Assembly (NCBI GenBank): GCA_026874595.1
Contig: CM049320.1
Span: 27,321,214-27,385,213, forward strand
DNA: 64,000 bases
Reading direction: 5' to 3'
Source of the DNA: Sipunculus nudus
Taxonomy: Eukaryota > Annelida > Sipuncula > Golfingiida > Sipunculidae
The position numbers were made by a program, and so were the translations under genes. The notes beneath the pieces are model-generated. The model was not told the origin of the DNA and did no database searches. It worked only from the letters and a program-made list of their open reading frames with translations. This document shows positions 1-11,947 of the stretch, piece after piece (within the stretch, counting starts at the first letter, position 1; each line of letters starts with the position of its first letter).

Positions 1-456
1 ATACTGAAATGCTCCAGGAGTACTACTGCGCCCCTCATTAGGCTTTGGGGTTTCCACGGCAGCGCAGACTGCGCTCCACAGAGGCCCGTTTTCATGATCT
101 ATTGGTTTTTCCTCTATCTCATAAGCAATGTCAGTCCACTCCGTTTTCTCCTTTATTGTCACCATGGATACTGCGTCTTTTATCTCGTGCACCATTGGCC
201 TGAATGAGTATTTTCCATTTGCATTAACAACTTTCATTTGAAGGATTTCTTGTTTCTTCGCCAAGAGTCTGCATGTCTCGGAGAAATGTTCTTCTGTAAT
301 TTCGGCCGGGGAATTGACAACTGTTACCATGATAAAATCTAACGCGCCATATTTTCTTGACGCGTGGTAGAGCACCATTTCATCCTTTCCAAGGTAACGA
401 CCTCGAGGCGATTTATTAGCACCCAAGGGCATTTGACTTGCCTTGTCCACCGACAT
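1..456 (-). CDS. Condensation/CAT-like acyltransferase, N-terminal part (continues beyond left edge)
   Basis: An uninterrupted frame runs from ATG at 456 down to base 1, 152 codons without a stop, so the gene is cut by the window edge. The protein is nearly identical to the N-terminus of the broken copy at 5107-6535. That copy continues into an HxxxDG motif and a late DLRKYL segment, which points to the CoA-dependent acyltransferase superfamily (chloramphenicol acetyltransferase, NRPS condensation, alcohol acetyltransferase-like). The early GKDEMVLYHASRKYGALD segment fits the start of that fold. Both premature stops of the other copy in this stretch are sense codons here (TAC for Tyr, GAA for Glu), so this is probably the working paralogue. 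A TTTCAG just before the ATG could be a splice acceptor of an upstream leader exon. Substrate and pathway cannot be told from sequence. The catalytic His lies outside the window. Confidence 0.7.
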   Translation of the reverse strand, partial: MSVDKASQMPLGANKSPRGRYLGKDEMVLYHASRKYGALDFIMVTVVNSPAEITEEHFSETCRLLAKKQEILQMKVVNANGKYSFRPMVHEIKDAVSMVTIKEKTEWTDIAYEIEEKPIDHENGPLWSAVCAAVETPKPNEGRSSTPGAFQY

Positions 457-514
457 TTTGGATTTCTGAAAGTACATACATTGACATGAGGACGGAACAA
501 TCGTTTTACCCTTG

Positions 515-600
515 ACCAAAGTTACGGAATCGTATATTTTATTATAAAAAATAAAAGCTTGGTTTTGGAGTTTTACGGTCAAGCTTTGGCATCTATAAAT
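515..600. repeat. Upstream cassette shared by the acyltransferase paralogues, copy 1
   Basis: A stretch beginning near GTTACGGAATCGTATATTT and running through AGTTTTACGGTCAAGC recurs at about 6594-6680 and 6812-6898. It sits just upstream of the acyltransferase start in both paralogues, and upstream of the broken copy it occurs twice in tandem. It is followed by AT-rich sequence (600-720) in which nothing else is recognisable. It could be 5' gene sequence copied with the gene. Confidence 0.6.
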
Positions 601-885
601 AAATATATAAATATATAAATATAAATATATATGTATATATAATTTTAAATATTTATATACCTATATATATGTATATAGGTATGTGATTAATATTTCAAAT
701 ATATTACTATTCCGTGTGTCAGTCAACTTAAAATCTTATGTGTGTATATGTTAGGGTCTACTAGAACTCGAAGATTCTGGGTAAAATTACGTCACTTCAG
801 CATCTCTTGGTGGAAGATCTGCTCGATCCACTGTCTGCGAGTTCACGCACATACGCATATATGCGCACATGGAAACACCCATGGG

Positions 886-1940
886 ACGTCGTGATGTAAG
901 TGCAAGAGGACCTAGAACAAGATTCTGGGCATTCTCCTTCTCGCTCCATTTACCTCCGTTTATTATAGTGTGCCTATCCGCTTGCTTGGCGTCTTATAAA
1001 TTATATGTTAAAGTAGCATAAGAGTTATTATTAACTGTTTATTAATATATGACAAATCATGAATAATAAACAATGTTTTAACCATAATATGGCAAAAAAA
1101 TATTATATTACACGTAGCAGATCAGGCACAACCTGATAATTTGTTCTTGAAAAATATATTCTTATTTAAAATCGCGTGCAGATTTTGAAAAAAAAAGATA
1201 TCTAGAAACGAAATGCACCTGTTCAGAGATTTCGACAGGAATTAGCTCATGAGTATAGCTTCAGAATGAGGCATCCGTTCATGCCGACCATCCCATAGTT
1301 GCTGAGGCACAAGCTTGAAAATTAGCTTGATATTAATATATATTTCAAATAATATACACACTTTGAAAAAAAGATATCTCACTTTAAACGAAATGTACCT
1401 CTCCGGAGTTTTCACCAGGATTTGCCTGATGAGTATAGTAACAGAATGAGGTGTACCTTAAAGTCCACCATCCCGTAGGGGATGAGGTACAGCCTGATAA
1501 CTTGAAACGAAATGTACCTCTCCGGAGTTTTCACCAGAATTTAGCTGAAGGGGTGCTACAGAATGAGGCGTCCCTTAATGTCGACTATCTCGAACTGGAT
1601 AGGCTTACCTTCCTAAGCATTATTATGATAAAAAGAAACCGTGGCATAACATTGCAATTACATTGTTTATTAATCATGATTTATCATGTATCATATGATA
1701 AAGAATTAACGATTGGTAAATAAATAATTACACTAATAGCCTTGGTTAAGTTTCACATCAGTAAACAATTTTATTATTTATGCCGTTTCAAAACGGCTTT
1801 ACTCTTATACTTATTATTAACGTATTTTTAAGCCACCCAGCCAGCGGGTCGGTGCACTTGAATTAACAGAGGTAAATGGAGAAAAATCGGAGAACGCCAG
1901 AAAAATGGTTCTCGGTCCCTTGCATTAACTTCCACAACGT
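886..1940. mobile_element. Inverted-repeat element with short internal satellite (compact form)
   Basis: The ends are imperfect inverted repeats. From 886 the sequence reads ACGTCGTGATGTAAGTGCAA, and the reverse complement ending at 1940 reads ACGTTGTGGAAGTTAATGCA. The inversion extends well over 200 bp inward, through CCATTTACCTC and the AATAAACAATGT segment. Between the arms are about three degenerate copies (near 1195, 1378 and 1503) of the tandem unit that fills the large block at 15533-29081, recognisable by GTACCTCTCCGGAGTTTTCA. No protein is encoded. No clear target-site duplication is visible, so this could be a non-autonomous transposon or the foldback core of a longer element. Confidence 0.7.
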
Positions 1941-2429
1941 AAACACACGCAGTAGGCGATGTGTTACCCTGAATCGGGGCCTAAGGCCTCACATGTCATG
2001 AAACGACCGACCAACCAAAATAGAGTTCTAAACTTCGATCTGCGGAAACGACCGCGGTTTGTGACGCGGCTGCATGTTTGTTTCTAAGCATGCAGTGCAA
2101 GAAGTGGACAAAAAAGTTAAAGATAAGGTTTTTCGATTTGTTAAATGTTAAGGAATGTTAAGGCGTTTTTCAATGCCGAAACAAAATACATGTATATACA
2201 CATTTATTGGCTCACATTGGCGAATCCTTACTCTTAGGTGTAGTACTGGGCTTAAAAAAAAATTTAACTGCAACGATGGAACGGACCATTATAATATCGC
2301 CCCCGATCGCTGTCAGTCTCTGTGATTGTTTGAACATTTGATCAAAATCTGTGTCAAAGTCTTCAAACAAATGGTACGTTTTAAACTGTTGTCAAAAGCA
2401 AACCCATCTACTGATTAAGTTGTTAACTA

Positions 2430-3325
2430 TTAGTGGTGGGAGTCGGTTCCTTTTTCATAATCGATCATCGGTTTGAGCAAACCGACTTATGATCGATTAT
2501 TAACCGGTTAAGACAAATATTTGCAATTATCAAATAAATATGCAATTATCTGTGAAACTGTACCTACGTTTCCCCGGCAGATATTCCCCTCTCGCGCATG
2601 AGTGTAACGATCCTTCCACGTATAAAGACTAATTTTAAGGATCAAATTTAACGATCGGCAACGTCGGGTAATGTCTTTCATAATTGAATTTAAGAGCATC
2701 TATGAATGTTAGGACAATAAAGGGGCTGTTTTTCTAGCACATGAAGGCAGATTTTACGGGCCCTGGTGCGCTTGGGGCAGATCATAGATCATCATACCAA
2801 CAAAAAAATTGCAGACTAGTCCAGAAAAAAATTCCAGCTGATTTCCAAATATTCGATTAGCCGGGTTATCCCCAACAAAGAAATTTTTAAGGACTTCCTA
2901 CACAGTGGCACCGGGCATCAGTTGAATAGATTATTTCTAAGAGAATCTCGCAAAATTGGCATAGACCTGGAGAATTATGGAGTATTTTAACGCCTTCCCG
3001 TCCACATTTTGCAAAGTACATTTCGTTAGAAAACTCTCCGTTAATTCTGCAGCTCCCAGCGAGTTCACAGATAAAAAGTTTAATAAGTCCTGCGTTCTTC
3101 ATCTACCGTGTCATACTTAGTTAAATACGGAAGTTATCTGGGAACACAGACTCATTATATGAAGCGCGAATGTGGTAAAAAATGGAAGAATCATTTTTGC
3201 CTATAACATAAAGGCATTCTGGAAAGGAAACAATCATTATTATGATGTAATCGATAGCTGCCTTTAGTAATAAAGCGCTTGAAAGTGGCAGCAAACCGAC
3301 TGACTTTCGATAAAACTCGATGATC
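2430..3325. other. Segment private to duplication copy A, possible insertion
   Basis: Homology to copy B stops near 2425 and resumes near 3330 at CACCTACCG. The intervening 0.9 kb has a hairpin at about 2457-2500 (arms ATAATCGATCAT and ATGATCGATTAT). Related pieces in opposite orientation, with AAACCGACT and CGATGATCGG, lie near its right end, compatible with a degraded inverted-repeat insertion. No gene is recognisable. Confidence 0.4.
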
Positions 3326-3366
3326 GGCCCACCTACCGAAAAATAATGATATCTAACAGTTTCGCA

Positions 3367-3369
<3 letters not shown>

Positions 3370-3413
<44 letters not shown>
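3370..3413. repeat. (TA)n microsatellite
   Basis: Pure TA dinucleotide run of about 44 bp. A shorter TA run occupies the matching place in copy B (near 29793). Confidence 0.95.
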
Positions 3414-3417
<4 letters not shown>

Positions 3418-4200
3418 TAGTCACCTAGTCCATAAAAAAAATAGATAATAATCTCAATTTGCTGAATTCATAATCGCTAAATTCAATACAAGTATGTATA
3501 ATCAAATGCCATGTATTTGATTATGCAGCCAAGTACACAGTGATTTCATTGTCTATTCTGGCGTGGAAAATACCCTTATTGATAATTTTGATTATTTATT
3601 ATCCAGTATGAGTGCAGTTCTAAAATGTAACTTTTTGTTTAGTCACAGACTCACATGGCACTTTTATTGCCATGTGAAATAATTGTATCCATCACTCTTA
3701 TCAAGTATATACGTCTGTTGCCCTTTTATTTCTTACATGTTGTGTTTTTTACCGTAACTATTTATGTGACCCACCCAGACCCTCCTTTATTTTCTTATAT
3801 TTTGTGTCCGCCCAGGAAAATCGACTCGAACACGGAGTGCCAGCCGTTACCCTCGAGTGGCGTCTTGGAAAGGAGAGATAAAAATGGTCTGCTTAGTGGC
3901 GCGAACAGGAACGGAACACCACCGAGGGTTGTCCGGTCCACGACGACAGCGGTCCGGTCCTGGTTCAATCGTACAGGAGGCAATCGGTACTGAGGATCGA
4001 TCTTTCCAAGGGATCCGACCAGTTCATTCAATAATGAAATAAAATTAATTATTTCGAATAAAATTAACTTAAAACCCTCCCCTATGTAGGTCCTGAAAAT
4101 TAAGTGAGAAATGAACGTCAGAACCAGCTTGAAAATCTTGCTAACTAAAAAACATAATCACATTGTAAAGGGTTAAGTTCGAAATGTTTATTCTTTTGTA

Positions 4201-5106
4201 TATTCTTTTGTATTATGCCTGCGAGGCAACCTCATATGGTAACACATACATTGAATCCGGATTCTTATCGCAAGCTATAAGGTTATATTTTAGATATATT
4301 ATATACAACCAACCTAACATTTTTTTTTGTACAGAAGTAGTCCAGATTGACATTTTTCTTTTATGCTAATTATCAATGCTATAAGAGATGTATACAGTAA
4401 AATAAAGAACACATTGTATGTCAAATAGCTCCAGAGTAAAAACTGATTAGATAATATTATGTAAACATTTGGCTAATCGGAAATGTGTTAGAACTGCTTA
4501 ACACTGAATTTTGTAATATACAGGAATTTCATGTTAAGATCTTAAACGCAATTTAAGGATTGAAGTTTAGCTAGCAAAAAAAAATGTAAGCTAAAATCAA
4601 TTAATAAATATGTAAAATATCAGGTAATAAAAGTTAAATAAAAAAATTATCAGAATAAATATTTTCATATAAAGAGTGATAACAATAAATCAGACCTCCT
4701 CAACGAGAATGCGCACTTTCCATAATGGTCGTCTCAAGGTTCGGATCCAATTGTCCAGCATCACAGATTATGTTTAATAAATAAAACAGAAACCAGAAAC
4801 ACAGAACCTAACCTTACCTGTAGAGATATGGAAAGATGGTATTTGGAATTTTCTAAGATACAACAGAATAATCCTAAATGAAGGACCCGAACATGCAGTG
4901 TAAATGGTCGCCGACAGGCATCGCGACTGTGATTGGAGAGGTCTATTCCAACGTACTTTCTTTGTTCTCATTTTTTTTTCAAATCATTTATGTGGTAGAT
5001 ATACACAGAGATATACACTCTAGGCATATCTGCCCAAATCTGGCCTAGCAATTTATCAAAAACGTTCAAATTAGAGGTTTAATTGGAATTTTCTTCACAA
5101 AAATTA
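4201..5106. other. AT-rich intergenic sequence
   Basis: No supported gene, RNA or structured repeat is visible. Open frames here are short and lack recognisable domains. The left part (4184-4260) is the tail of duplication copy A. Confidence 0.6.
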
Positions 5107-6535
5107 TCAGGCGGCGTCACAAAACATTTCAAGCACAGTTTGCAAGTGATTAAGGTAAGGGCTCACAACTGCGCGGCTGTTTCTGCTTTTATTGATTGTC
5201 ACAACCGCACTGAAGAAAGGGTTACTTTCCATTGAAGTCAGGCCCGTCACGTAAAAGTAATGTTCTTGAAGATTGATGGGTTCCGTAAAATCAGCCGTTT
5301 TTGTAATTTTTCCGGTATTGCAGTAGCCCACGTCGCTGAGACAACACGTGATGTCACCGAAGCCTTTAAGGTAGGAATCTATATCGCATTCTTGTACATT
5401 TCTTGTCATTCCAAAAGCCGAAGAGGCTTGCAGGTCTTCCAGATGCAGTTTCGTTTCTTCATAGATCTGCTTGCAAAACATCCAAAATTCTTCCTGGGTA
5501 AAGTCATGTCTCTTTTGGAAACTGCAGAGTGCAGCATCAACATATACTCCGAGGTGCGGAGGGGAAGGGAGTTTCAGATACTTTCGTAGATCTATTACTC
5601 AAGCAGTACTGAAGCCGTTTGGTAAATCTATTTTAAAATGTGTTGCTGTTTTACTGATTGGAGCTGCACTTGCTGCTAACAATACACTATTTACTGTAAC
5701 AATATGGTTCTTGGCTGCTTTAATTATATCCCTGTTGGAGACTTCAGTGAACACGACCGGAAGACAGGCACTGCCACCTGGCAGAGGCCGTTTCTTATCC
5801 TCCGGCAACCTCAAATCTATTCTTTCAGGACATCCCCAGGGCAGTTTCCAGATTTTAGAAGTCACTTTAGACCATATAGTTTTATATCAAGACTCCGCCA
5901 AAACGGGTCGAAGTTGATTTGAATTCTCTTCAACCGGAAGGCACATAGGAACAAATGGAATCACGTCCTCGGTAAATTGTCCATGAACCACAGCGGATAA
6001 TGCGGGAAGAAACTGTTGAGACACCAAATCAATCGACTTTTCCCATCCACTATAGAATGGAGCAGTTTAAAGATGATCACATACTGAAATGCTCCAGGAG
6101 TTCTACTGCGTCCCTCATTAGGCTCCGGGTTTTCCAAGGCAGCGCAGACTGCCCTCCACAGAGGCCCGTTTTCATGCTCTAGTGGTTTTTCCTCTATCTC
6201 ATAAGCAATGTCAGTCCCCTCCGTTTTCCCCTTTATTGTCACCATGGATACTGCATCTTTTATCTCGTGCACCATTGGCCTGAATGAGTATTTTCCATTT
6301 GCATTAACAACTCTCATTTGAAGGATTTCTTGTTTCTTCGCCAAGAGTCTGCATGTCTCGGAGAAATGTTCTTCTGTAATTTAGGCCGGGGAATTGACAG
6401 CTGTTACCATGATATATCTAACGCGCCATATTTTCTTGACCCGTGTTAGAGCACCATTTCATCCTTTCCAAGGTCAGGACCTCTGGGCGATTTCTTAGCA
6501 CCCAAGGGCATTTGACTTGCCTTGTCCACCGACAT
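5107..6535 (-). pseudogene. Condensation/CAT-like acyltransferase, full-length but broken copy
   Basis: The gene reads from ATG at 6535 to TGA at 5107-5109, about 476 codons in one exon, the usual size of condensation-like acyltransferases. The HxxxDG active-site motif is seen as HSIVDG at 6042-6059. A late DLRKYL segment and a long C-terminal part with QEEFWMFCKQIYEETK follow. The frame is destroyed in several places: TAA at 6446-6448 (TAC in the intact copy), a one-base loss near 6412, TAA at 6381-6383 (GAA in the intact copy), a frameshift just after the HxxxDG motif (about 6036-6041), TGA at 5887-5889 and TGA at 5599-5601. These are point lesions in an otherwise collinear coding sequence, so this is a recent pseudogene. 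The homology to the first copy extends upstream into non-coding DNA, which favours DNA duplication over retroposition. Confidence 0.8.
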
Positions 6536-6593
6536 TTTGGATTTCTGGCAGTACATACATTGACATGAGGACGGAACAATCGTTTTACCCTGG

Positions 6594-6960
6594 ACCAAAG
6601 TTACGGAATCGTATATTTAAAAAAAAGATAAAAGCTTGGTTTGGGAGTTTTACGGTCAAGCTTTGGCGTCAATATATAAATATATAAATATATATATATA
6701 TATAATTTGATATATTTATATACTTATATATGTATATACATTTCTTTTATTGTCTGTGATACACATTTCAAATATATTACCATTAAGTAAAAGGTGTTAA
6801 GAATAAGATATCATGACCCAAGTTACTGAATCGTATATCTTTATGAAAATTAAAAAGCTTGGTTTGAGAGTTTTACGGTCTAGCTGTGGCGTCAATATAT
6901 CTCTCTCTCTATATATATATATGTTTTTATATATATATATACCTTTTATTGTCTGTGATA
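6594..6960. repeat. Upstream cassette, copies 2 and 3 in tandem
   Basis: The cassette at 515-600 recurs at 6594-6680 and again at 6812-6898. Each is followed by TA-rich sequence and CTTTTATTGTCTGTGATACAC (near 6741 and 6946), so a unit of about 215 bp is tandemly duplicated upstream of the acyltransferase pseudogene. Confidence 0.65.
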
Positions 6961-9084
6961 CACGTTTCCAATATATATCTAATAAGTAAAAAGTGTAAAT
7001 AATAAGATATTATGTTTTCATTATATTTTAATTCTAAACCAAAGTCTACTATTCTAATTATTGATATATTTAATTTTAAGTATATAAATAATTTTCTCTG
7101 AATAAAGGAGGATAGTAACATTGGCTACCCCCCCCTCCCCCCTTGTTAAATGTTGAGATATAAACCCCCTTACATCCTCCCCCCCCCCCCCCCCCCATTC
7201 CCCTTGCGGAAATCCAACAATATCATTTTTTTGACAAATTTGTTCTGGGACTTTAGGTTTGCCCTTAGAGGAGGCCAATCACCTATCTTACCTTTATGAT
7301 CTAAAGGTAATCCTTGGAGCTTTTAAAAAAAAGAAGTGGCCAGAAAACGTGGATATCACCGCACACAGGCTGCTTGTTTTTATTTTTATATCGACGTGTT
7401 CATAATATTTTGGGGCCCGCCAAAAATCAAACAAACTCAATAAGGGCATCTGGTAGCAAGTCAGATGAGCCAGAGCTTTGCAAATGGTGTTTTGCGGCAA
7501 GTGACCTTTAAGCCTCCGCATAGATGCAATCTACCACCTTAGGTTAGGGAAATAACACCGGGATCAGAATATGTTGGAATACTATGGTCAGAAAATGCAG
7601 AAAATATGACGGGACCGCAACATGACATGCATTAATAATTTTGGGTTTTCAGCGAGACGACAGCTTATCATAAATTTGCATATTCACGTTTGTTGATAGA
7701 TCCATGTGGTCACACTTTATATCGTTCTGGTCAAATGTGCGTTTTAATCTGAAAAAAAAAATCTTTTTTTTCCTTGGAAGGAGCAATGTAGTTGGTAACG
7801 CACTAAGCCCGGTTCGAGTGTGTTATCGTAAAGGCAGCCTTCATTGGTTTGGCTGCTAATTGGCGCAAGGTGACATTGTTAATAGGATTATTGGTCAATG
7901 TACATGTTTATGCTCGCAGCTGGTGTGATATTTACCCAGGTTATGAAATGCGTGTTGAAGTTTCATGTACAGCACCACTCACAAACGCAAAGGAGCCCTT
8001 TCCTTCCGCAAGGGGGGGGGGGGGGGACTTTGACCTTTGACTTTGAAAAAAAATACACACCAAAAATATGCCTTGGTAATGGGATACTAGTATGCTTATT
8101 TACCCCGCTCCCCGACCCATTTTCTCAATGCAATGTTATTTTTATAAAGTAATCAGTGGTAGAAAAAGAAGCAATCCGGGGTGGGGGATTTTCAAAGAGT
8201 GCGAATGTCGAGAGCGTTTAACACCGGAGGACTCGCAGGCACCTGTCGTATCAACCGAGTCTAACTGGAGTACAGATGCCATGGACCACTGCTCCTCCAC
8301 TAATCTCTATTATAATTACAGGGAGGGTCAGTGGTCCGCGGCATCTATACTCCCGTAAAAGCTCAAGTTGATACGGCATGTGCCTGTGAGAGGACTGGGT
8401 GTATGGTGGAAAAATTTAAAAATATATATATATGTCGGGACTGTAGAATAACTCGTGCAGCTCCCTGAGACAACAATCTTGTGAACAGAAAACGTTAATT
8501 GACAACCCTGATATGTGCCGGATTTTAAACTCAGTACACAAGTGTTCTACTGCACATACTGTATTTCCAATCAAACGTGAACTATTCTAGACCCTCGGTA
8601 TCAGACACACCTACAAAACTGGTCGCTGATTGGCTACAGAATGTGTAGCGAATAGTTGAGCATAACGTAACCCCGCTTATTGAGCACGCTCAAGACCAAG
8701 GTACCTCTACAGCCTACTCCGATGGGGGTCGGCCCTACGGATCGACCTGGAATGGTTGACCTGGAGTTAACGGACGACCGTACGAAGAGTGATCGCTAAA
8801 GCTCAGATAACTTACAGTCATCTGAGCTAAAAGCGCATGGATGGATATAGGATCTAGAAAACAAGTGGCGCGGGAGGTTGTTCATTTCTCTACACGCGAG
8901 ATCTCGTCCAAGAAGGGGATAGACCTCTTGCCAGTCAATGTATACAAGGCACTATTTTTCAGTCGAACACAAGCTATATCGCCTGGCAATTAAAATTACA
9001 ATAGTTAAGGCACTAGAGCAAATGAAGAACATACATTAACAAAATTCATTTCAAATATAATAGTTATAAAGAATATGATTGTCT
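6961..9084. other. Intergenic sequence with homopolymer tracts
   Basis: The stretch has C-runs near 7127-7197 and a G-run near 8011-8026. No coding region with recognisable domains, RNA gene or transposon terminus could be supported. Short frames here start at TTG/GTG or cross the homopolymers. Confidence 0.5.
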
Positions 9085-9129
9085 ACGGAAGCGTATTGCT
9101 GCCACCTGGTAAAAGAAAAATAAATTATT

Positions 9130-9255
9130 TATCTCGTACGTACGACATAGTATCTCGTACGCACGACATAGTATCTCGTACGCACGACATACTATCTCGT
9201 ACCCACGACATATCATCTCGTACGAACGACATACTATCTCGTACGTGCGACATAA
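9130..9255. repeat. 21-bp palindromic minisatellite, left arm
   Basis: Six tandem units of the form TATCTCGTACGTACGACATA with substitutions in the central TACGTACG. The perfect unit is itself a 12-bp palindrome. Confidence 0.9.
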
Positions 9256-10644
9256 AAAATCTCACGGATTTGATTCATAGACTAAATAACATGCCAATAG
9301 ATATATGTATAAGCAATATCTATATTTTAAATAATGTATGTTTTCACATTATCTGTATATATATACACAACATATCCAACTCCTTGCAAACAGCAAGACC
9401 ACCATTGAAAACAACACACACAATCACATATCTATTTATTTATAGTATATATTTAAATGCTATTCGATTCACATTTTTGTGTGTGTGCAGGTTTCTGTAA
9501 TATTTCAAGCAAGCGAAATATACATCAATTCGTTGTCTGACAATCATATAAAGAACTCATTTTACGACTGGTGATTAAATAATGTTAGCAGTATATGATG
9601 TTATAACAGTGAGCCTGTCATAATGTTAATAAGAACAAAATCTTGCCTTTGCCAAACTGAAACTACTTTTTTTAGAAAGAAGAGTTCGGACAAGAGGTAC
9701 AGCTCCCAAATAGCCTGATTTTAAGTAACTGAGAATGATATATTTGTACGACATGTTTCTAATATTTCTAAGAACTAGATTTATACATAACACATCGTGT
9801 AGTTGACCTGTTAAACTATTTAATGCATATACAGCCATTGATATGATTGTTGGGTAGCTGAATAGAAAACGATCCATTTAATGGGGTACGTATAATTTTT
9901 ATTTTGAACTAAATTATAAAAAAAATATATTAAAAACTATTACTCATGGGCGTGCGATAAATCTGTGACAGAAGAATACGAAATTAAAAAATAAGTCTTA
10001 ACCGCATATGTCAGGCTGTAGTGTTGGTAAAATCTACACCTCAGATTTGTCGAATTTGCGGAGTGGTATAAGATCATGTATGTGGTACATGTACGTGTAA
10101 CTCTCCCTTTTGTAAACGACATGAAGTTCAACTTATTGGATCAAGCACTTCGTTTAATTAAACATGAATCATGAACCTCTCCTAATGGGCATCTCTGTAT
10201 TACAGAACCTCTATAAGTGTCTGTTAAGTGTATACATAAGAAGGCCCGGTGACCAGAGGAAAGATCTTGGTCGCGCACTTGCGACAATTATAAAAAATAA
10301 AAGAAACATAAAAGAAGAAACACCTAGAAAAGCTTGAAAACCCTTGAATTGTGAATTTATGCTGTACCACCACCAGGTGGCGTGAGCGCTGTGTTTGTCT
10401 CGTTCCTAAATGATTGGTCTCGTTTCTAAATTTTATTTCCATTTCAAATTTGCCATATTAGCATAGGAATTCCCCACAAGTAATAATAACTAATTGCGTC
10501 CATTGCACATGTCTGGATATTTTATCTGGTCAAAAAAGAACGTCTGATAGACATTACATGTATTACTAATGACATTCATAGTATCCACCGGCTGAGCCAT
10601 TCTAAAACAGCGCTGGTATTATATCCCAAGGCTTTCAGTCTTTT

Positions 10645-10692
10645 CACACAAACACACACACACACATCCTCACACACACACACACATAAACG

Positions 10693-10757
<65 letters not shown>
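10645..10757. repeat. Compound (CA)n(TA)n(GA)n microsatellite
   Basis: Consecutive CA, TA and GA dinucleotide runs in the spacer between the arms of the foldback element. Confidence 0.95.
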
Positions 10758-10759
<2 letters not shown>

Positions 10760-11840
10760 GATTGTATTGTAAAGAGTTTAAATGAAAAAAAGGACCTATT
10801 TACATTTTACAAACCAAGTATTTTTAGTATACATGAAGTACAATTTAGTCTCCTTAAACTATTACGGGATCTTTCAATATTTCGTTCTTCGTTTGCTTTC
10901 TTCTCTTTACAAGTGGAACAAAAACAAATCAAGGTTTTTCAAGCTTTTCTGGGTGATTTTCTTTCATGTTTCTTCTCTTTTTTATAATTGTCGCGTGTGC
11001 TAAACTAAGATCTTGCTTCTGATCAAACTGTGTTTACTCACGCACAGAACTATAATAACGGATACAAAAGCGGTAAACAGGAGATATTAAGCCCGTGTAT
11101 CGGCATGGATTTGCTGAACAACTTTTGTATTCAGCCAAATTGAGTTAATAACGTGAGACAAAACATATATTATTACAAAAGGATATGAACCTTGAGTGTC
11201 AATATAGAGGTGTCTGTAATACAGAGATGCCCGTAAGGAGAGGTTCCTGATTCATATATTATGAAACGAAGTGCTTGATCCCATCAGTTGAACTTCGTGC
11301 CGTTTACGGTAGGGCGAGTGACACTGTGCGTTATGTCATAAATCTAGTTCTTATACAGATCAATTTTGGAATATAAGAAACCTACCCCACATATATCCAT
11401 TCTCCATTACTTACAATCAGGCTATTTGTTTGCTGTACCTCTTGTCCGAACCCTTCCTTCACCAAAAGGTAGTTTCAATTTGGCAAAGGCAATAATTTTT
11501 TCTTATTAATATTACACTGCTAACAGAATTAAATTACCTATTTAAAAATGAAAGTTCTGTATATGACTGACAGACAACGATTTGATAAATTTCTTTTCCT
11601 TGAAATATTTCCGAAACCTAAACACAAAGAAGCAACAAAAAATCAATAGCATTTTAATTTGTAGTATAAATAATTAAATAAATAAATGCATTAATAAACA
11701 TATGTATTTTTTTTTCTTTTCAAAGGTGTTCCGAAGGTTTGCAAGGTGAAGATGTTGTGTAGTTAGGGTAACATATATATAATGCTTATACATATATCAG
11801 TTGGCCTGTTGTGTATTCTGTGATTCAGATGCGGAAGATT

Positions 11841-11947
11841 AACTATGTCGTACTTACGAGATACTATGTCGTTCGTACGAGATACTATGTCGTACGTACG
11901 AGATAGTATGTCGTACGTACGAGATAGTATGTCGTACGTAGGAGATA
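11841..11947. repeat. 21-bp palindromic minisatellite, right arm (inverted)
   Basis: Five units, reverse complement of the array at 9130-9255, each with a TCGTACGTACGA-like core. They lie at the mirror position in the opposite arm. Confidence 0.9.

Larger units (their letters stand above)
770..4200. repeat. Segmental duplication, copy A (with short satellite block)
   Basis: This segment matches about 14840-30420 in the same order and orientation: a left flank (about 770-885), the inverted-repeat block (886-1940), then 1941-2425, 3360-3600 and 3810-4200, which match 29082-29550, 29790-30020 and 30050-30420. Copy A has a private segment at about 2430-3325 where copy B has a small hairpin element. 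Identity looks like roughly 80-90 percent by eye. No gene is recognisable. The open frames at 3655-4042 are unsupported and not conserved in copy B. Confidence 0.75.

Noticed and set aside
5260-5922. Plus-strand frames of 72-148 codons
   Set aside because: Antisense shadows of the acyltransferase pseudogene.
7849-8040. Small frame with a hydrophobic start followed by Cys residues
   Set aside because: It begins at TTG, not ATG, and ends by crossing a G homopolymer. No splice signals or family support.
9075-9500. 141-codon frame with SRTHDI-type repeats
   Set aside because: Comes from the 21-bp minisatellite, whose length is a multiple of three; starts at a non-standard position and has no domain.
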